This document shows, one piece after another, positions 24,929 through 33,865 of a stretch of 64,000 bases of DNA. The stretch lies in contig JOEL01000036.1 of the NCBI GenBank assembly GCA_000720995.1, forward strand, positions 86,259 to 150,258, read 5' to 3'. The stretch is from Streptomyces celluloflavus. GTDB lineage: Bacteria; Actinomycetota; Actinomycetes; Streptomycetales; Streptomycetaceae. Under the pieces are notes generated by a model that did not search any database, had not been told where the DNA came from, and saw nothing but the letters and a program-made list of their open reading frames with translations. Position numbers and translations under genes: made by a program. How positions within the stretch are numbered: position 1 is the stretch's first letter; each line of letters opens with the position of its first letter.

Positions 24929-27900
24929 ATGCATGACGATCGCGCACTGGTCGAAGCCCGCCTCAAGCGAGTGCTGGACGAGCGCATCCGCCCCGCCCTG
25001 TACCCGGACACGGTCCCCCTGGAGGTCGCGGCCTGGGTCGCACCGGGCGAACCGGTCCCGATCGCCGAGGGCCTGTCCGCCACGCACACGCCGGTGGCGG
25101 TGGGCGACCAGTGGGGCGCGCCGTGGGCGACGACCTGGTTCAAGGTGCAGGGACAGGTGCCGGCGGAATGGGCCGGCCGTACCGTCGAGGCGGTCCTCGA
25201 CCTGGGCTTCGACGAGCGGATGCCGGGCTTCCAGTGCGAGGCGCTGGTCTACACGCCCGACGGCAGCCCGGTGAAGGCCATCAACCCGCGCAACCAGTGG
25301 GTCCGGGTGGGCGCGCCGGTGCAGGGCGGCGAGGAGGTCGAATGGCACCTGGAGGCCGCCTCGAACCCGGTGATCCTCGATGTCCACCCGTTCCTGCCCA
25401 CGCAGCTGGGTGACCGGGACACGGCGGGCGACGAGCCGCAGTACCGGCTGACGCGGATGGTCCTGGCGGTGTTCGACACCACGGTGTGGGAGCTGATCCA
25501 GGACCTGGAGGTGCTCGGCGAGCTGATGGCGGAGCTCCCGGTGGACAGCCCGCGGCGCTGGGAGGTGCTGCGCGCGGTGGGCCGGTCGCTGGACGCGGTC
25601 AACCTCCAGGACGTCAACGGTTCCGCGGAGGCGGCGCGCGAGGAGCTGCGTGAGGTGCTCGCGACGCCCGCGGCCGCGTCCGCGCACCGGATCAGCGCGG
25701 TGGGGCACGCGCACATCGACTCGGCGTGGCTGTGGCCGCTGCGCGAGACGGTCCGCAAGGTCGCCCGTACGACGTCGAACATGACGGCGCTGCTGGAGGA
25801 CGAGCCGGACTTCATCTTCACCATGTCGCAGGCGCAGCAGTACGCCTGGATCAAGGAGCACCGCCCGGAGGTCTACGCCAAGGTCAAGAAGGCGGTCGCG
25901 GAGGGCCGGTTCGTACCGGCCGGCGGGATGTGGGTGGAGTCGGACACCAACATGCCCGGTTCGGAGGCGATGGCGCGGCAGTTCGTCCACGGCAAGCGCT
26001 TCTTCCTGGAGGAGTTCGGCGTCGAGAACGACGAGGCGTGGCTGCCGGACACCTTCGGCTTCGCCGCGGGGCTGCCGCAGATCATCAAGTCCGCGGGCAC
26101 CAAGTGGCTGCTGACGCAGAAGATCTCCTGGAGCCAGGTCAACTCCTTCCCGCACCACACCTTCCGCTGGGAGGGCATCGACGGCACGCGGATCTTCACC
26201 CACTTCCCGCCGGTGGACAGCTACAACTGCCAGATGGCGGGCAGCGAGATCGCCCATGCCGCGCGGAACTTCAAGGACAAGGGCGTGGCGCGGCACTCGC
26301 TGGCGCCGACCGGCTGGGGCGACGGCGGCGGCGGCACGACCCGCGAGATGATCGCCAAGGCGCGCAGGCTCCGCGATCTGGACGGTTCGCCGGTGGTCGA
26401 GTGGGAGAAGCCCGCCGACTTCTTCGCGAAGGCGGAGGCGGAGTACCCGCAGGCCCCGGTGTGGGTGGGCGAGCTGTACCTGGAGCTGCACCGCGCGACG
26501 CTCACCAGCCAGGCGAAGACCAAGCGCGGCAACCGCCGCAGCGAGCAGCTGCTGCGCGAGGCCGAGCTCTGGGCGGCGACGGCGGCGGTCACGGCCGGAC
26601 ACCCCTACCCGTACGCCGAGTTGGACCGCATCTGGAAGACGGTGCTGCTGCACCAGTTCCATGACATCCTGCCCGGTTCGTCCATCGCCTGGGTGCACCG
26701 CGAGGCGGAGAAGACGTACGCGGCCGTCGCCGCCGAGCTCGAAGGGATCATCTCGGGGGCGCTGGCCGCGCTGGCCGGCAACGGTGATGCCGAGCTGGTG
26801 GTGAACTCGGCGCCGCACACCCGCGGCGGGGTCGCGGCCGGGGCCCTGGCGGCCGCGGTGGCCGAGGGCACCGAGGTGCGGGCCGAGGAGCGGGCCGGCG
26901 GCGGATTCGTCCTCGGCAACGGTCTGCTGCGCGTCGAGGTCGACGAGCGCGGGCTGATCGTCTCGGCGTACGACGTGGCGGCCGAGCGCGAGACCGTCGC
27001 GCCGGGCGGGGCGGCGAACCTGCTGCAGATCCACCCGGACTTCCCGAACATGTGGGACGCCTGGGACGTGGACTCCTTCTACCGCAATGTCGTCACGGAC
27101 CTCACGGAGGCGGACGAGGTGGCGCTCGACGCGGTGTCGCAGGATGCCGCGACGGTCCGCGTCACCCGTTCCTTCGGGGATTCGCGCGTGGTGCAGAAGC
27201 TGACGCTGACGCGCGGCGAGCGCCGGGTGGACATCGACACCGAGGTCGACTGGCACGAGACCGAGAAGTTCCTCAAGGCCGCGTTCCCGCTGGACGTCCA
27301 CGCCGAGCGCTACGCCGCGGAGACGCAGTTCGGTCACCTGTACCGGCCCACGCACACCAACACCAGCTGGGAGGCGGCCAAGTTCGAGGCGTGCGCGCAC
27401 CGCTTCGTCCACCTTGAGGAGCCGGGCTGGGGCGTCGCCCTGGTCAACGACTCGACGTACGGCCATGACGTCACCCGCACCGTGCGGGACGACAGCGACC
27501 AGGGCACCACGACGACCGTGCGGCTCTCCCTGCTGCGCGCCCCGCGCTTCCCCGACCCGGAGACCGACCAGGGGCTGCACCAGTTCCGCTACGCCCTGGT
27601 GCCCGGTGCCGCGATCGGTGACGCCGTGCGCGAGGGCCACCGCATCAACCTCCCCGAGCGCCGGATCACCGGCGGCGGCGCGGCGGCTCCGCTCGTCACA
27701 GTCGACAACGACGCGGCGGTCGTCACCGCGGTCAAGCTCGCCGACGACGCCAGCGGCGAGGTGATCGTCCGTCTGCACGAGGCGCACGGCGGGCGGGCCA
27801 AGGCCGCCGTCACCACCGGCTTCGACCTGGCCGGCGCCATCACCACCGATCTGCTGGAGCGTCCGACGGAGGACGGTCCGGCGATCGAGCTGGACGGGAA

Positions 27901-27979
27901 CACCGTCCGGATGGCGCTCCGCCCGTTCCAGATCGTCACCCTCCGCCTGACCCGGGCGCAGGGCACGACGGCCGGCTAG
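24929..27979 (+). CDS. GH38 alpha-mannosidase
   Basis: A cytoplasmic zinc-dependent retaining alpha-mannosidase of 1016 residues, family length. Zn ligands are in GHAHIDSAWLWPL (His, Asp) and HQFHDILPGSS (His). The nucleophile Asp is in WLPDTFGFAAGLPQI. The C-terminal beta-domains include LVNDSTYGHDVTRT and RPFQIVTLRL. ATG 24929 is preferred (GGAG 9 bases upstream); ATG 24914 would add five residues. It trims alpha-mannose from imported N-glycan fragments before the GH5 step. It is the last gene of the operon; a perfect hairpin follows at 27998. Confidence 0.95.
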   Translation: MHDDRALVEARLKRVLDERIRPALYPDTVPLEVAAWVAPGEPVPIAEGLSATHTPVAVGDQWGAPWATTWFKVQGQVPAEWAGRTVEAVLDLGFDERMPGFQCEALVYTPDGSPVKAINPRNQWVRVGAPVQGGEEVEWHLEAASNPVILDVHPFLPTQLGDRDTAGDEPQYRLTRMVLAVFDTTVWELIQDLEVLGELMAELPVDSPRRWEVLRAVGRSLDAVNLQDVNGSAEAAREELREVLATPAAASAHRISAVGHAHIDSAWLWPLRETVRKVARTTSNMTALLEDEPDFIFTMSQAQQYAWIKEHRPEVYAKVKKAVAEGRFVPAGGMWVESDTNMPGSEAMARQFVHGKRFFLEEFGVENDEAWLPDTFGFAAGLPQIIKSAGTKWLLTQKISWSQVNSFPHHTFRWEGIDGTRIFTHFPPVDSYNCQMAGSEIAHAARNFKDKGVARHSLAPTGWGDGGGGTTREMIAKARRLRDLDGSPVVEWEKPADFFAKAEAEYPQAPVWVGELYLELHRATLTSQAKTKRGNRRSEQLLREAELWAATAAVTAGHPYPYAELDRIWKTVLLHQFHDILPGSSIAWVHREAEKTYAAVAAELEGIISGALAALAGNGDAELVVNSAPHTRGGVAAGALAAAVAEGTEVRAEERAGGGFVLGNGLLRVEVDERGLIVSAYDVAAERETVAPGGAANLLQIHPDFPNMWDAWDVDSFYRNVVTDLTEADEVALDAVSQDAATVRVTRSFGDSRVVQKLTLTRGERRVDIDTEVDWHETEKFLKAAFPLDVHAERYAAETQFGHLYRPTHTNTSWEAAKFEACAHRFVHLEEPGWGVALVNDSTYGHDVTRTVRDDSDQGTTTTVRLSLLRAPRFPDPETDQGLHQFRYALVPGAAIGDAVREGHRINLPERRITGGGAAAPLVTVDNDAAVVTAVKLADDASGEVIVRLHEAHGGRAKAAVTTGFDLAGAITTDLLERPTEDGPAIELDGNTVRMALRPFQIVTLRLTRAQGTTAG

Positions 27980-27997
27980 TCACCGCACAGCACCGCA

Positions 27998-28042
27998 GCG
28001 CAACGCCGCGTCAGGGCAGGATCGCCTGGCGCGGCGTTGCGC
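27998..28042 (+). terminator. terminator of the N-glycan operon
   Basis: Perfect 13-bp arms (27998-28010 with 28030-28042) plus inner CAGG/CCTG pairing, 18 bp after the alpha-mannosidase stop codon. Confidence 0.8.
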
Positions 28043-28100
28043 ATGCCGGGGCGGGCGCGCCCGCCCCGGGGTCCCGCCCCGCCACCCGGATCCGTCCCGC

Positions 28101-28379
28101 TCACCCGGGGTCCGCCGGGCGCGACCGCGCGTCACGGCAGGCCCCGCGGCGCGGCCCGGAGCGCCGGGTACGGCCCGGGGCGCGCCCGCGCGGCCGGCCG
28201 GGTACCGCCTCGTGGCGCATATCGCGGTCCGGGTCCAGGCCCAGCATGTCCATCAGCAGAGAGAGATCGTCCGCGTCCCGCGCGCGCCCGGCCAGCGCCT
28301 TCCTGGCGAGCCGGCGTTCCTCGTCGCACGGCAGGGGGCGCGGTGCGGTGTCGTCGGCACTGTGGTGTTCATCGCTCAC
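28101..28379 (-). CDS. small soluble hypothetical protein (92 aa)
   Basis: The function is unknown. The conserved-looking part is DEERRLARKALAGRARDADDLSLLMDMLGLDPD, an amphipathic helical pair that resembles a short Streptomyces protein type with the pattern CDDE-ALAR...LL.MLGL. It is followed by an Arg/Pro/Gly-rich tail that may be degenerate. The start is GTG 28379, chosen because the homology-like part begins just after it; the ribosome-binding site is weak, and GAGAAT sits 6 bases upstream as a possible -10 box. Confidence 0.55.
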   Translation of the reverse strand: MSDEHHSADDTAPRPLPCDEERRLARKALAGRARDADDLSLLMDMLGLDPDRDMRHEAVPGRPRGRAPGRTRRSGPRRGACRDARSRPADPG

Positions 28380-28597
28380 CGCTGCATTCTCGGCCGGGCC
28401 GTGGCACCGTGCCCGTTGAGCCGGGCGGACGGGGACCCGCGCGGCCCCGCCGGTGCGCGACCCGGTCCGTACGGGTGACCGCGGCCGGAAGGTACCGGCC
28501 CGGTGGCGGAACCACTCCCGGCCCTTTTCCCTCTTTATCGACACGCCGAGCCTTTCTCCACAACGTCCAGCCGATCGCCTCAGCCGCGGAGCCACCG

Positions 28598-29623
28598 TTG
28601 AAACCCTCTCTCGCCGCCGCGCTCGCGGTCGCGCTCACCGCTTCGTGCGCGCTGCTCACCGGCTGTTCCGACACCGGGGACCCGGTCGACTTCAACGCCG
28701 GGGGCAAGGGCGAGGGCAGTGCGCAGGCCAAGCCCGTCGACGACGACACGCTGATGCCGACCGGCCCCAAGAGCGACTTCCGCATCACGCGGACGCTGGA
28801 CGACGGCACCCATATCGGCCGGGCCACACTCCAGGGCGCGAAGTCCGGGGTCACCGGAAGCGTATGGGTCTGGGCCCCGAAGGAATACAACGACCCGAAG
28901 TACGCCAAGAGTGGGTTTCCGGTGCTGATAGCCCTGCCGGGCGGACTGGGCAGCCCGCAGGAAAAGGGCGGCGTCACCAATTACTGGGTCGGCGGCGATA
29001 TCAAGCTTCAGGAGAACCTCACCAAGTGGACCGAGGAGGGAAAGAGCCTGCCGTTCATCGTGGTGATGCCCATGCTCAATCCGGACACCATGTATCACGA
29101 CGGCAGTGACATACCCGGCTCACAGAAAATGGGGACCTGGCTGACGGAGGACGTCGTCAACCTCGCGAAGGCCAATTTCCGGACCTTCAAGTCCCGCGAC
29201 GGCTGGGCCTTCATGGGGTCGTCCTCGGGCGGTTTCGCGAGCCTGAAGTCGGTGCTGAAGTACCCCGATCGGTTCAAGGCGGCGCTGGCCAGCGGCCCGG
29301 ACATCGTCCCGGACTCGCCGCTGTGGGCGGGGCACCAGCGGGAGAAGGACGCCAACAACCCGGAGAAGCTGGCCAAGCAGCTGCTGAAGAAGGGCGGCCC
29401 GGACGTCTATCTCGCCTTCCAGGCGGGCACGAAGGAGCCGGCCTCCGTCACCCGCCAGATAAAGAAGTTCCAGCAGACCTACGGCAAGGGTCCGATTCAC
29501 ACCGCACTGCAGGTCGTCCCCGGCGGCCGGCACAATGCCTGGGACTACCAGAAGGGCATGGAGGCCGGCTCCATCAAGTTCATCAGCGATCATCTGAAGG
29601 CACCGGTCCCGAGCTCGTCCTGA
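28598..29623 (+). CDS. lipoprotein esterase (PF00756 esterase-type alpha/beta hydrolase)
   Basis: A 341-residue extracytoplasmic hydrolase. It starts at TTG 28598 (GCGGAG 6 bases upstream), giving a lipoprotein signal KPSLAAALAVALTASCALL with lipobox LLTGC. The catalytic domain has SGFPVLIALPGGLGS, FIVVMPMLNPDTMYHDG, the nucleophile elbow FMGSSSGGFASL, and the histidine in VVPGGRHNAWDYQKGM. This architecture is shared with esterase D, mycolyltransferase-like and tributyrin esterases. The substrate is unknown; in an organism without mycolic acids a secreted ester hydrolase is more likely than an acyl transferase. Confidence 0.88.
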   Translation: MKPSLAAALAVALTASCALLTGCSDTGDPVDFNAGGKGEGSAQAKPVDDDTLMPTGPKSDFRITRTLDDGTHIGRATLQGAKSGVTGSVWVWAPKEYNDPKYAKSGFPVLIALPGGLGSPQEKGGVTNYWVGGDIKLQENLTKWTEEGKSLPFIVVMPMLNPDTMYHDGSDIPGSQKMGTWLTEDVVNLAKANFRTFKSRDGWAFMGSSSGGFASLKSVLKYPDRFKAALASGPDIVPDSPLWAGHQREKDANNPEKLAKQLLKKGGPDVYLAFQAGTKEPASVTRQIKKFQQTYGKGPIHTALQVVPGGRHNAWDYQKGMEAGSIKFISDHLKAPVPSSS

Positions 29624-29769
29624 ACCGCGCGGCATACGGACCGGCCGGTAGCCGCGCCCGCCGACGCATTTTCCGGCCGTCCGCGGCGGAGCTCTCCGGC
29701 GCGCGGATGCAGATCCCGTGGCCGGGAGTGATCCTGGAGTCATGGGGGTCGTGGCGAGGAGGATGACCC

Positions 29770-29964
29770 ATGTCCGTATTGGACAAGCTGAAGAATCTGC
29801 TGAAGGGCCATGAAGACCAGGCCGGCAAGGGCGTCGACAAGGCCGGCGATTTCGTGGACAAGAAGACCGAAGGCAAGCACAGCGAGCAGGTCGACAAAGC
29901 CCAGGAGAAGCTCAAGGACGAGTTCGGCGGATCGGGCGGCCAGGACCAGCCGCCGCAGTCCTGA
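29770..29964 (+). CDS. MT0933-like antitoxin protein (64 aa)
   Basis: A short, highly charged helical protein (SVLDKLKNLLKGHEDQAGKG, then VDKAGDFVDKKTEGKHSEQV and DKAQEKLKDEF) ending in a Gly/Gln tail. It matches the MT0933/Rv0909-type antitoxin family pattern, which in mycobacteria pairs with a toxin; no toxin gene is adjacent here, so it may be an orphan or a general stress-type helical protein. GAGGAGGATGACCC precedes the ATG at 29770. Confidence 0.82.
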   Translation: MSVLDKLKNLLKGHEDQAGKGVDKAGDFVDKKTEGKHSEQVDKAQEKLKDEFGGSGGQDQPPQS

Positions 29965-30142
29965 CCGGCACCGAGCGGCCGCACGCCGCGCCACGGTTCC
30001 GTTCCCGTTCGCCGGGCCGGAGCCGCCGCGTGGCGCTGCGGCTCGGGCCGGAGCTCCGGTCGCGTGGCGCTGCGGCTCCGCTCCCCTTGCCCGCTACGGG
30101 AGGCGCCGCGTACCCGTCGTCACACAATGCGCTCCGTATCCC

Positions 30143-30517
30143 CTACGGCTCCGCGACGATCTCCGTGCCCCGTAGTGCGGAGTCGTCCTGTACCGCGCCG
30201 CCGTGGCCGAGCACCCGGGGGATCTCCGCGGCCGGGAAGCCTGCGAGGTAGAGGCCGGCCTCCTCCCCCGCGGCGGCGCCGGTCCGCTTCCGCCGCCGGA
30301 CGTCGATCGCCTCGACGGTCACTGTCCGCGGCCCGTCCGCCAGTCTGAGCTGCGCCGACTGCCCCACCCGTACGGTCCCCGAGGTCACCGTTCCGGTGAA
30401 CACCACACCGCGCGCGGGCACCGCGAAAACCCGCTCGACGGTGAATCGGAAAGGCCCGGCCGGTCCATCGGTGCCGGCCGCGCCCTGCGCTGCCGGGCGT
30501 CGCGAGAAGATCCCCAT
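30143..30517 (-). CDS. orphan EF-Tu domain-2-like beta-barrel protein
   Basis: A 124-residue protein that reads like domain 2 of translational GTPases: FRFTVERVFAVPARGVVFTG, TVTSGTVRVGQSAQLRL and VTVEAIDVRRRKR, then AAAGEEAGLYLAGF. These are the conserved strands of EF-Tu/SelB/IF2 domain 2. There is no GTPase domain before or after it. A role in RNA or protein binding is possible but unknown. ATG 30517 is chosen because the family-like part starts soon after; ATG 30535 is an alternative. Neither has a good ribosome-binding site. Confidence 0.78.
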   Translation of the reverse strand: MGIFSRRPAAQGAAGTDGPAGPFRFTVERVFAVPARGVVFTGTVTSGTVRVGQSAQLRLADGPRTVTVEAIDVRRRKRTGAAAGEEAGLYLAGFPAAEIPRVLGHGGAVQDDSALRGTEIVAEP

Positions 30518-30660
30518 GGGAACAGATGATCGCATGTGCGGGCAGGGGGCGGTAGCGATATCCCGGGCGGGCGACGCGGAACGGTCCCCGCGTCCTTCCG
30601 GCGAACCGGTCCACCGTTCCGGGGCCGGCGTGTGCCCGCCCGGGGGCCACTAATTGGAGC

Positions 30661-30688
30661 TTGTCCGGCTGCCTGTCGCCTCTAGGCT
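30661..30688 (+). promoter_or_regulatory. SigA/HrdB-type promoter of the GNAT gene, leaderless
   Basis: TTGTCC (30661-30666), 16-bp spacer, TAGGCT (30683-30688). The -10 ends 6 bases before the ATG at 30695, so the transcript should start at the start codon. Confidence 0.65.
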
Positions 30689-30694
30689 GGCCGG

Positions 30695-31294
30695 ATGATC
30701 GCCATGTCAGCCCAGCTCACCGCCGATGTCCTGCTGCGGCCCGTCACACCGGAGGACGCCGGGGGCCTCTCCCGGGCCTACCAGCTCAACCGGGCCCATC
30801 TCCGCCCCTGGGAGCCGCACCGGGGCGACGCCTTCTACACCCCTGAGGGGCAGTCCGAACGCCTCCGCAACCAACTGGCCGAGCAGCGGGCCGGGCGGCT
30901 GATGCCGTGGGTACTGGTCCGTAACGAGGACCACGGTGACGGCGACGCGCAGCATGGCGGCGGCGACGGCGGCGACGTCGTGGGGACGGTCACGCTCACC
31001 GGCATCACGCTCGGCCCCTTCCGCAGCGCGAACATCGGCTACTGGATCGACGCGGACCAGGTAGGGCGGGGGCTCGCCTGCGCCGCGGTGACCGAGGTCT
31101 GCGCCGTGGCCGACGCCGCGCTGGGCCTGCACCGCATCGAGGCCGGGACCCTCCTCGACAACACCGCCTCGCAGCGCGTACTGGCCAAATGCGGCTTCGA
31201 GGCGTTCGGCACCGCCCCCAACTATCTCCACATCGACGGCGCCTGGCGCGACCACCGCCTCTTCCAGAAGATCCTCAACGACCGCCACCCGTGA
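30695..31294 (+). CDS. GNAT-family N-acetyltransferase (RimJ/RimL type)
   Basis: A 199-residue acetyl-CoA-dependent acetyltransferase of the ribosomal-protein acetylase type. Landmarks are VLLRPVTPEDAGGLSRAYQL, the acetyl-CoA-binding strand and loop SANIGYWIDADQVGRGLACA, HRIEAGTLLDNTASQRVLAK and CGFEAFGTAPNYLHIDGAWRD. An unusual Gly/Asp/His insert (GDGDAQHGGGDGGD) lies between strands at about residues 84-97. The substrate could be a protein N-terminus or a small amine. The start is supported by the leaderless promoter; ATG 30704 is the alternative. Confidence 0.9.
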   Translation: MIAMSAQLTADVLLRPVTPEDAGGLSRAYQLNRAHLRPWEPHRGDAFYTPEGQSERLRNQLAEQRAGRLMPWVLVRNEDHGDGDAQHGGGDGGDVVGTVTLTGITLGPFRSANIGYWIDADQVGRGLACAAVTEVCAVADAALGLHRIEAGTLLDNTASQRVLAKCGFEAFGTAPNYLHIDGAWRDHRLFQKILNDRHP

Positions 31295-31341
31295 TCCGTG
31301 CCGTGCAACAGCGCGGGCCCGTGGGGCGGCAGGCGGCCGGA

Positions 31342-31384
31342 CACGACGGTGCCCGCCCCCGGGGCGGGAGCGGGCACCGTCGTG
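31342..31384. terminator. bidirectional terminator between GNAT and cold-shock genes
   Basis: A perfect 15-bp stem (31342-31356 with 31370-31384) in the gap between convergent genes. Confidence 0.85.
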
Positions 31385-31392
31385 GGCGGCGC

Positions 31393-31596
31393 TTACGCCG
31401 GGCGGATCTTCTCCGCCTGGGGGCCCTTCTGGCCCTGCGTGACCTCGAAGGTCACCTTCTGGCCCTCCTGAAGCTCGCGGTAGCCCTGGGCGTCGATGTT
31501 CGAGTAGTGCGCGAAGACGTCGGAGCCGCCGTCGTCCTGCGCGATGAAACCGAAGCCCTTATCCGAGTTGAACCACTTCACCGTGCCGCTGGCCAT
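31393..31596 (-). CDS. cold-shock protein, CspA family (67 aa)
   Basis: A single-stranded nucleic acid-binding RNA chaperone. Both RNP motifs are intact: KGFGFI (RNP1) and DVFAHY (RNP2), in the canonical 67-residue OB fold starting [18 protein letters not shown]. It differs from the most common Streptomyces SC 7.0 protein at few positions. AGGAGA precedes the ATG. A long 5' untranslated region probably lies at 31597-31770, as usual for this family. Confidence 0.97.
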   Translation of the reverse strand: MASGTVKWFNSDKGFGFIAQDDGGSDVFAHYSNIDAQGYRELQEGQKVTFEVTQGQKGPQAEKIRPA

Positions 31597-31960
31597 ACCT
31601 GTCTCCTTCGTTCAAGGGGCTTGAATCGGCCCCCGCGTACCGCGGGAACCGGAGGTGATCGCCCTGGTCCGGAGAGGCGCTGCACAGCAAGAACGCCCGT
31701 GAACGCGACACGGGCGACCGGCACTTCGGAACCACGACAGCTGATCAGGACGCTACACCGCGCAACGCCCGGCAGTCATCACAACCGAGGCAGTCGCGTC
31801 ACGCTTCACCTGGTCAAGGCGGTACCACGCCCTCCAGGACCACAACCGATCGGATGAACATACGGTGGCCGATCGCCCCGGTCCCGCCGTCCTCAGGAGC
31901 CGGCGTGTACGGACCGGTCGGGGCCGGACCATCGCGGTCCTGGCCAGTCACGGCGCGGAC
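31597..31960. other. 364-bp control region between carboxypeptidase end and csp
   Basis: No gene. For the csp gene (minus strand) it should hold the promoter and structured cold-shock leader. A less GC-rich part around 31740-31790 is the likely promoter. Confidence 0.4.
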
Positions 31961-33223
31961 TCACCCGGACTCCCCGCCCGCGGCTCCCCCCTTCCTACGG
32001 CGCCGCCGCCACCGGCCCGCACCGAGTCCCACGAGGGCGACGGTGACGGCGGCGAAACCCCAGACGTACGGCGCGTTCGAGCCGCTGTCCTGGGCCTCGG
32101 CGGTCGTCCGGAGTGCGGCGCTCCCCCGTGGCACGGCGGTCTTCCGGGGTACGGCGGCAGGCTGCCGGCGGCCGGTGCGCCGCGCCCCGGCGTACGGCTT
32201 GTCGGACTCCTCGGCGGGCGCTTCGGAGGCCAGAGTGCCGACGGGCTCGGCCCGGGGAGCCGCGTGGAACCCCCAGTCCAGCAGTGCGCGCGCCTCCTCG
32301 TACACGGCGTTGCCGGCGCCGGACCGCGGCTTCATGACGGTGACCAGGAGCGTCCGGCCGTCGCGCCGAGCCGCGGCGATCAAGGTGTTGCCCGCCGCGC
32401 TCGTGTAGCCGTTCTTCACCCCGATCAGTCCGGGGTACGGTTCCACGCCGTGCGAGCCGACGAGCAGCCGGTTGGTGTTCTGGATGCCGAAGGCCAGGGG
32501 CCCGCCGTCCTCGGGGAACTGCGCCGTCTTCGTCGAGGCGAAGCCCACGAACTCGCGGTCGGCCAGGCCGGCCCTGGCGAAGAGGGACAGGTCATAGGCA
32601 GAGGAGTGCTGCCCTTCGATGTCGAATCCGTCCGCGGACTCCACCTGCGTGTCGTGGGCACCGAGGCGTTCCGCCGTCGCCTGCATGTCCGCGACGGTCT
32701 CCGCCCAGCCGCCGTTCATCGAGGCGAGGGCACGTACCGCGTCGCTGCCCGAGTTGAGGAAGACCCCGCGCCACAGGTCGGCGACGCTGTAGTCCATGTC
32801 CTCCTTGATGCCGACGAGCGCGCTGCCCGCTTCGATACCGGCCAGTTCCGCCTCGGTGACGGTGTGGACGGTCTCCGGTGAGAACTTCGGCAGCACCGTC
32901 ACGGCGAAGAGCGTCTTGAGGGTGCTGGCCGGGGGCAGCCGGCGGTGTGCGTCCTTGGCCGCGAGGATCGTTCCGCTCCCCGCGTCCGCCACCACCCACG
33001 ACTGCGCCGAGACCTCGGGCGGCCAGGGCACATCCGGCCTGGGGCGGAACTGCACTCCGGGTTCATCGGGCAGGCCATGGACAGCGGTGGGCCGGACCTC
33101 GGCAACGTCGTCGGCACCGTGCGGGCCTCCGGCGAACGCCGGACCGCACACGGCCAACAGGCTCGCGGCACAAACGGCCGCCGCGGTACGGGCTCTGACG
33201 GTGGACCAACGCGCTCTCGACAT
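31961..33223 (-). CDS. D-alanyl-D-alanine carboxypeptidase (PBP5/DacA type)
   Basis: A 420-residue exported serine peptidase that trims the terminal D-Ala of peptidoglycan stem peptides. The signal peptide ends near AFAGG. The nucleophile is Ser100 in PASTLKTLF (SxxK). The second motif, normally SxN, reads SGS (LNSGSDAV, 158-160). The third, normally KTG, reads KNG (VKNGYTSAAG). A Pro/Ala/Arg linker leads to a C-terminal helix (APYVWGFAAVTVALVGLGAG) and a basic tail, so the enzyme is membrane-anchored. The ATG at 33223 stands 6 bases after TAGCGT and has no Shine-Dalgarno: likely leaderless. Confidence 0.92.
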   Translation of the reverse strand: MSRARWSTVRARTAAAVCAASLLAVCGPAFAGGPHGADDVAEVRPTAVHGLPDEPGVQFRPRPDVPWPPEVSAQSWVVADAGSGTILAAKDAHRRLPPASTLKTLFAVTVLPKFSPETVHTVTEAELAGIEAGSALVGIKEDMDYSVADLWRGVFLNSGSDAVRALASMNGGWAETVADMQATAERLGAHDTQVESADGFDIEGQHSSAYDLSLFARAGLADREFVGFASTKTAQFPEDGGPLAFGIQNTNRLLVGSHGVEPYPGLIGVKNGYTSAAGNTLIAAARRDGRTLLVTVMKPRSGAGNAVYEEARALLDWGFHAAPRAEPVGTLASEAPAEESDKPYAGARRTGRRQPAAVPRKTAVPRGSAALRTTAEAQDSGSNAPYVWGFAAVTVALVGLGAGRWRRRRRKGGAAGGESG

Positions 33224-33229
33224 GGGGCC

Positions 33230-33235
33230 ACGCTA
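33230..33235 (-). promoter_or_regulatory. -10 box of the carboxypeptidase gene, leaderless arrangement
   Basis: The minus strand reads TAGCGT, six bases, then the ATG at 33223. Confidence 0.5.
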
Positions 33236-33467
33236 AAAACGCCTCCGGCCACCCGCCGGTTGGCCTACTCCATCCGGTCCCCCACCGTCCTCGGCGGCGG
33301 GCCGGCAGTTCCCAGCTGACCCGTGTCATCGAATGTGAGCGCGTGCCATCAAACGCTCAGTGGCGAAATCGCTGGTCACGGCAGTGCCCACGTTTCGGCC
33401 GGGCGGGAATCCGGCGACCGGGTCCGGCACCGGGAACGGTGGACGCAGGGGCGGACGTTGGCCTGAC

Positions 33468-33788
33468 ATGGTTCTGATGCTGATCGTCACCCTGCTCATG
33501 GCGGCCGTGATCATCGTGCCGCTACTGCTGTCCGGCGCCCGGCGCCTGGTGCTGCGCAACGGCCGTCCTGGGTGGCTGCGGCACCTCGTGGTCCGCACGA
33601 CGACGGGCGGCGGAAACGGCGCCGGAGCGGCTGTCGCCGAGCTGACCGCAGCCCTGAACCCGAACAAGCGGGTGGAGATCGAGCAGCGCCGAACGGATCA
33701 GTTGATACGTCACGACAGCGAGGCCGGTGCACCACCGCACGCCATTGTGGACCTGACGGCGGGACGGGCGGTGATCAGAAGCCGCTGA
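33468..33788 (+). CDS. DUF6191-like small membrane protein
   Basis: About 106 residues. A single N-terminal membrane helix (MVLMLIVTLLMAAVIIVPLLLSG, only part shown by position 1-23) is followed by a basic stretch. The C-terminal module VAELTAALNPNKRVEIEQRR, then GAPPHAIVDLTAGRAVIR, resembles DUF6191 proteins of Streptomyces (family unknown in function). The start is uncertain: the frame is open from a GTG at 33360, but the extra residues are low-complexity, and neither start has a clear ribosome-binding site. Confidence 0.7.
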   Translation: MVLMLIVTLLMAAVIIVPLLLSGARRLVLRNGRPGWLRHLVVRTTTGGGNGAGAAVAELTAALNPNKRVEIEQRRTDQLIRHDSEAGAPPHAIVDLTAGRAVIRSR

Positions 33789-33865
33789 CCCCCGGCACCG
33801 ACAGCGCTCACTCTTCGGCATCGCAGGACACCAGCCGGGCCGGCCCCGGCGAACCGCCGGACGAA

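Noticed and set aside
22709-27787. A 1692-codon open frame on the minus strand opposite GH85 and GH38
   Set aside because: It is antisense to two clearly recognised enzymes, has Arg/Val/Gly-rich shadow composition and no initiation signal; such frames are expected in very GC-rich DNA.
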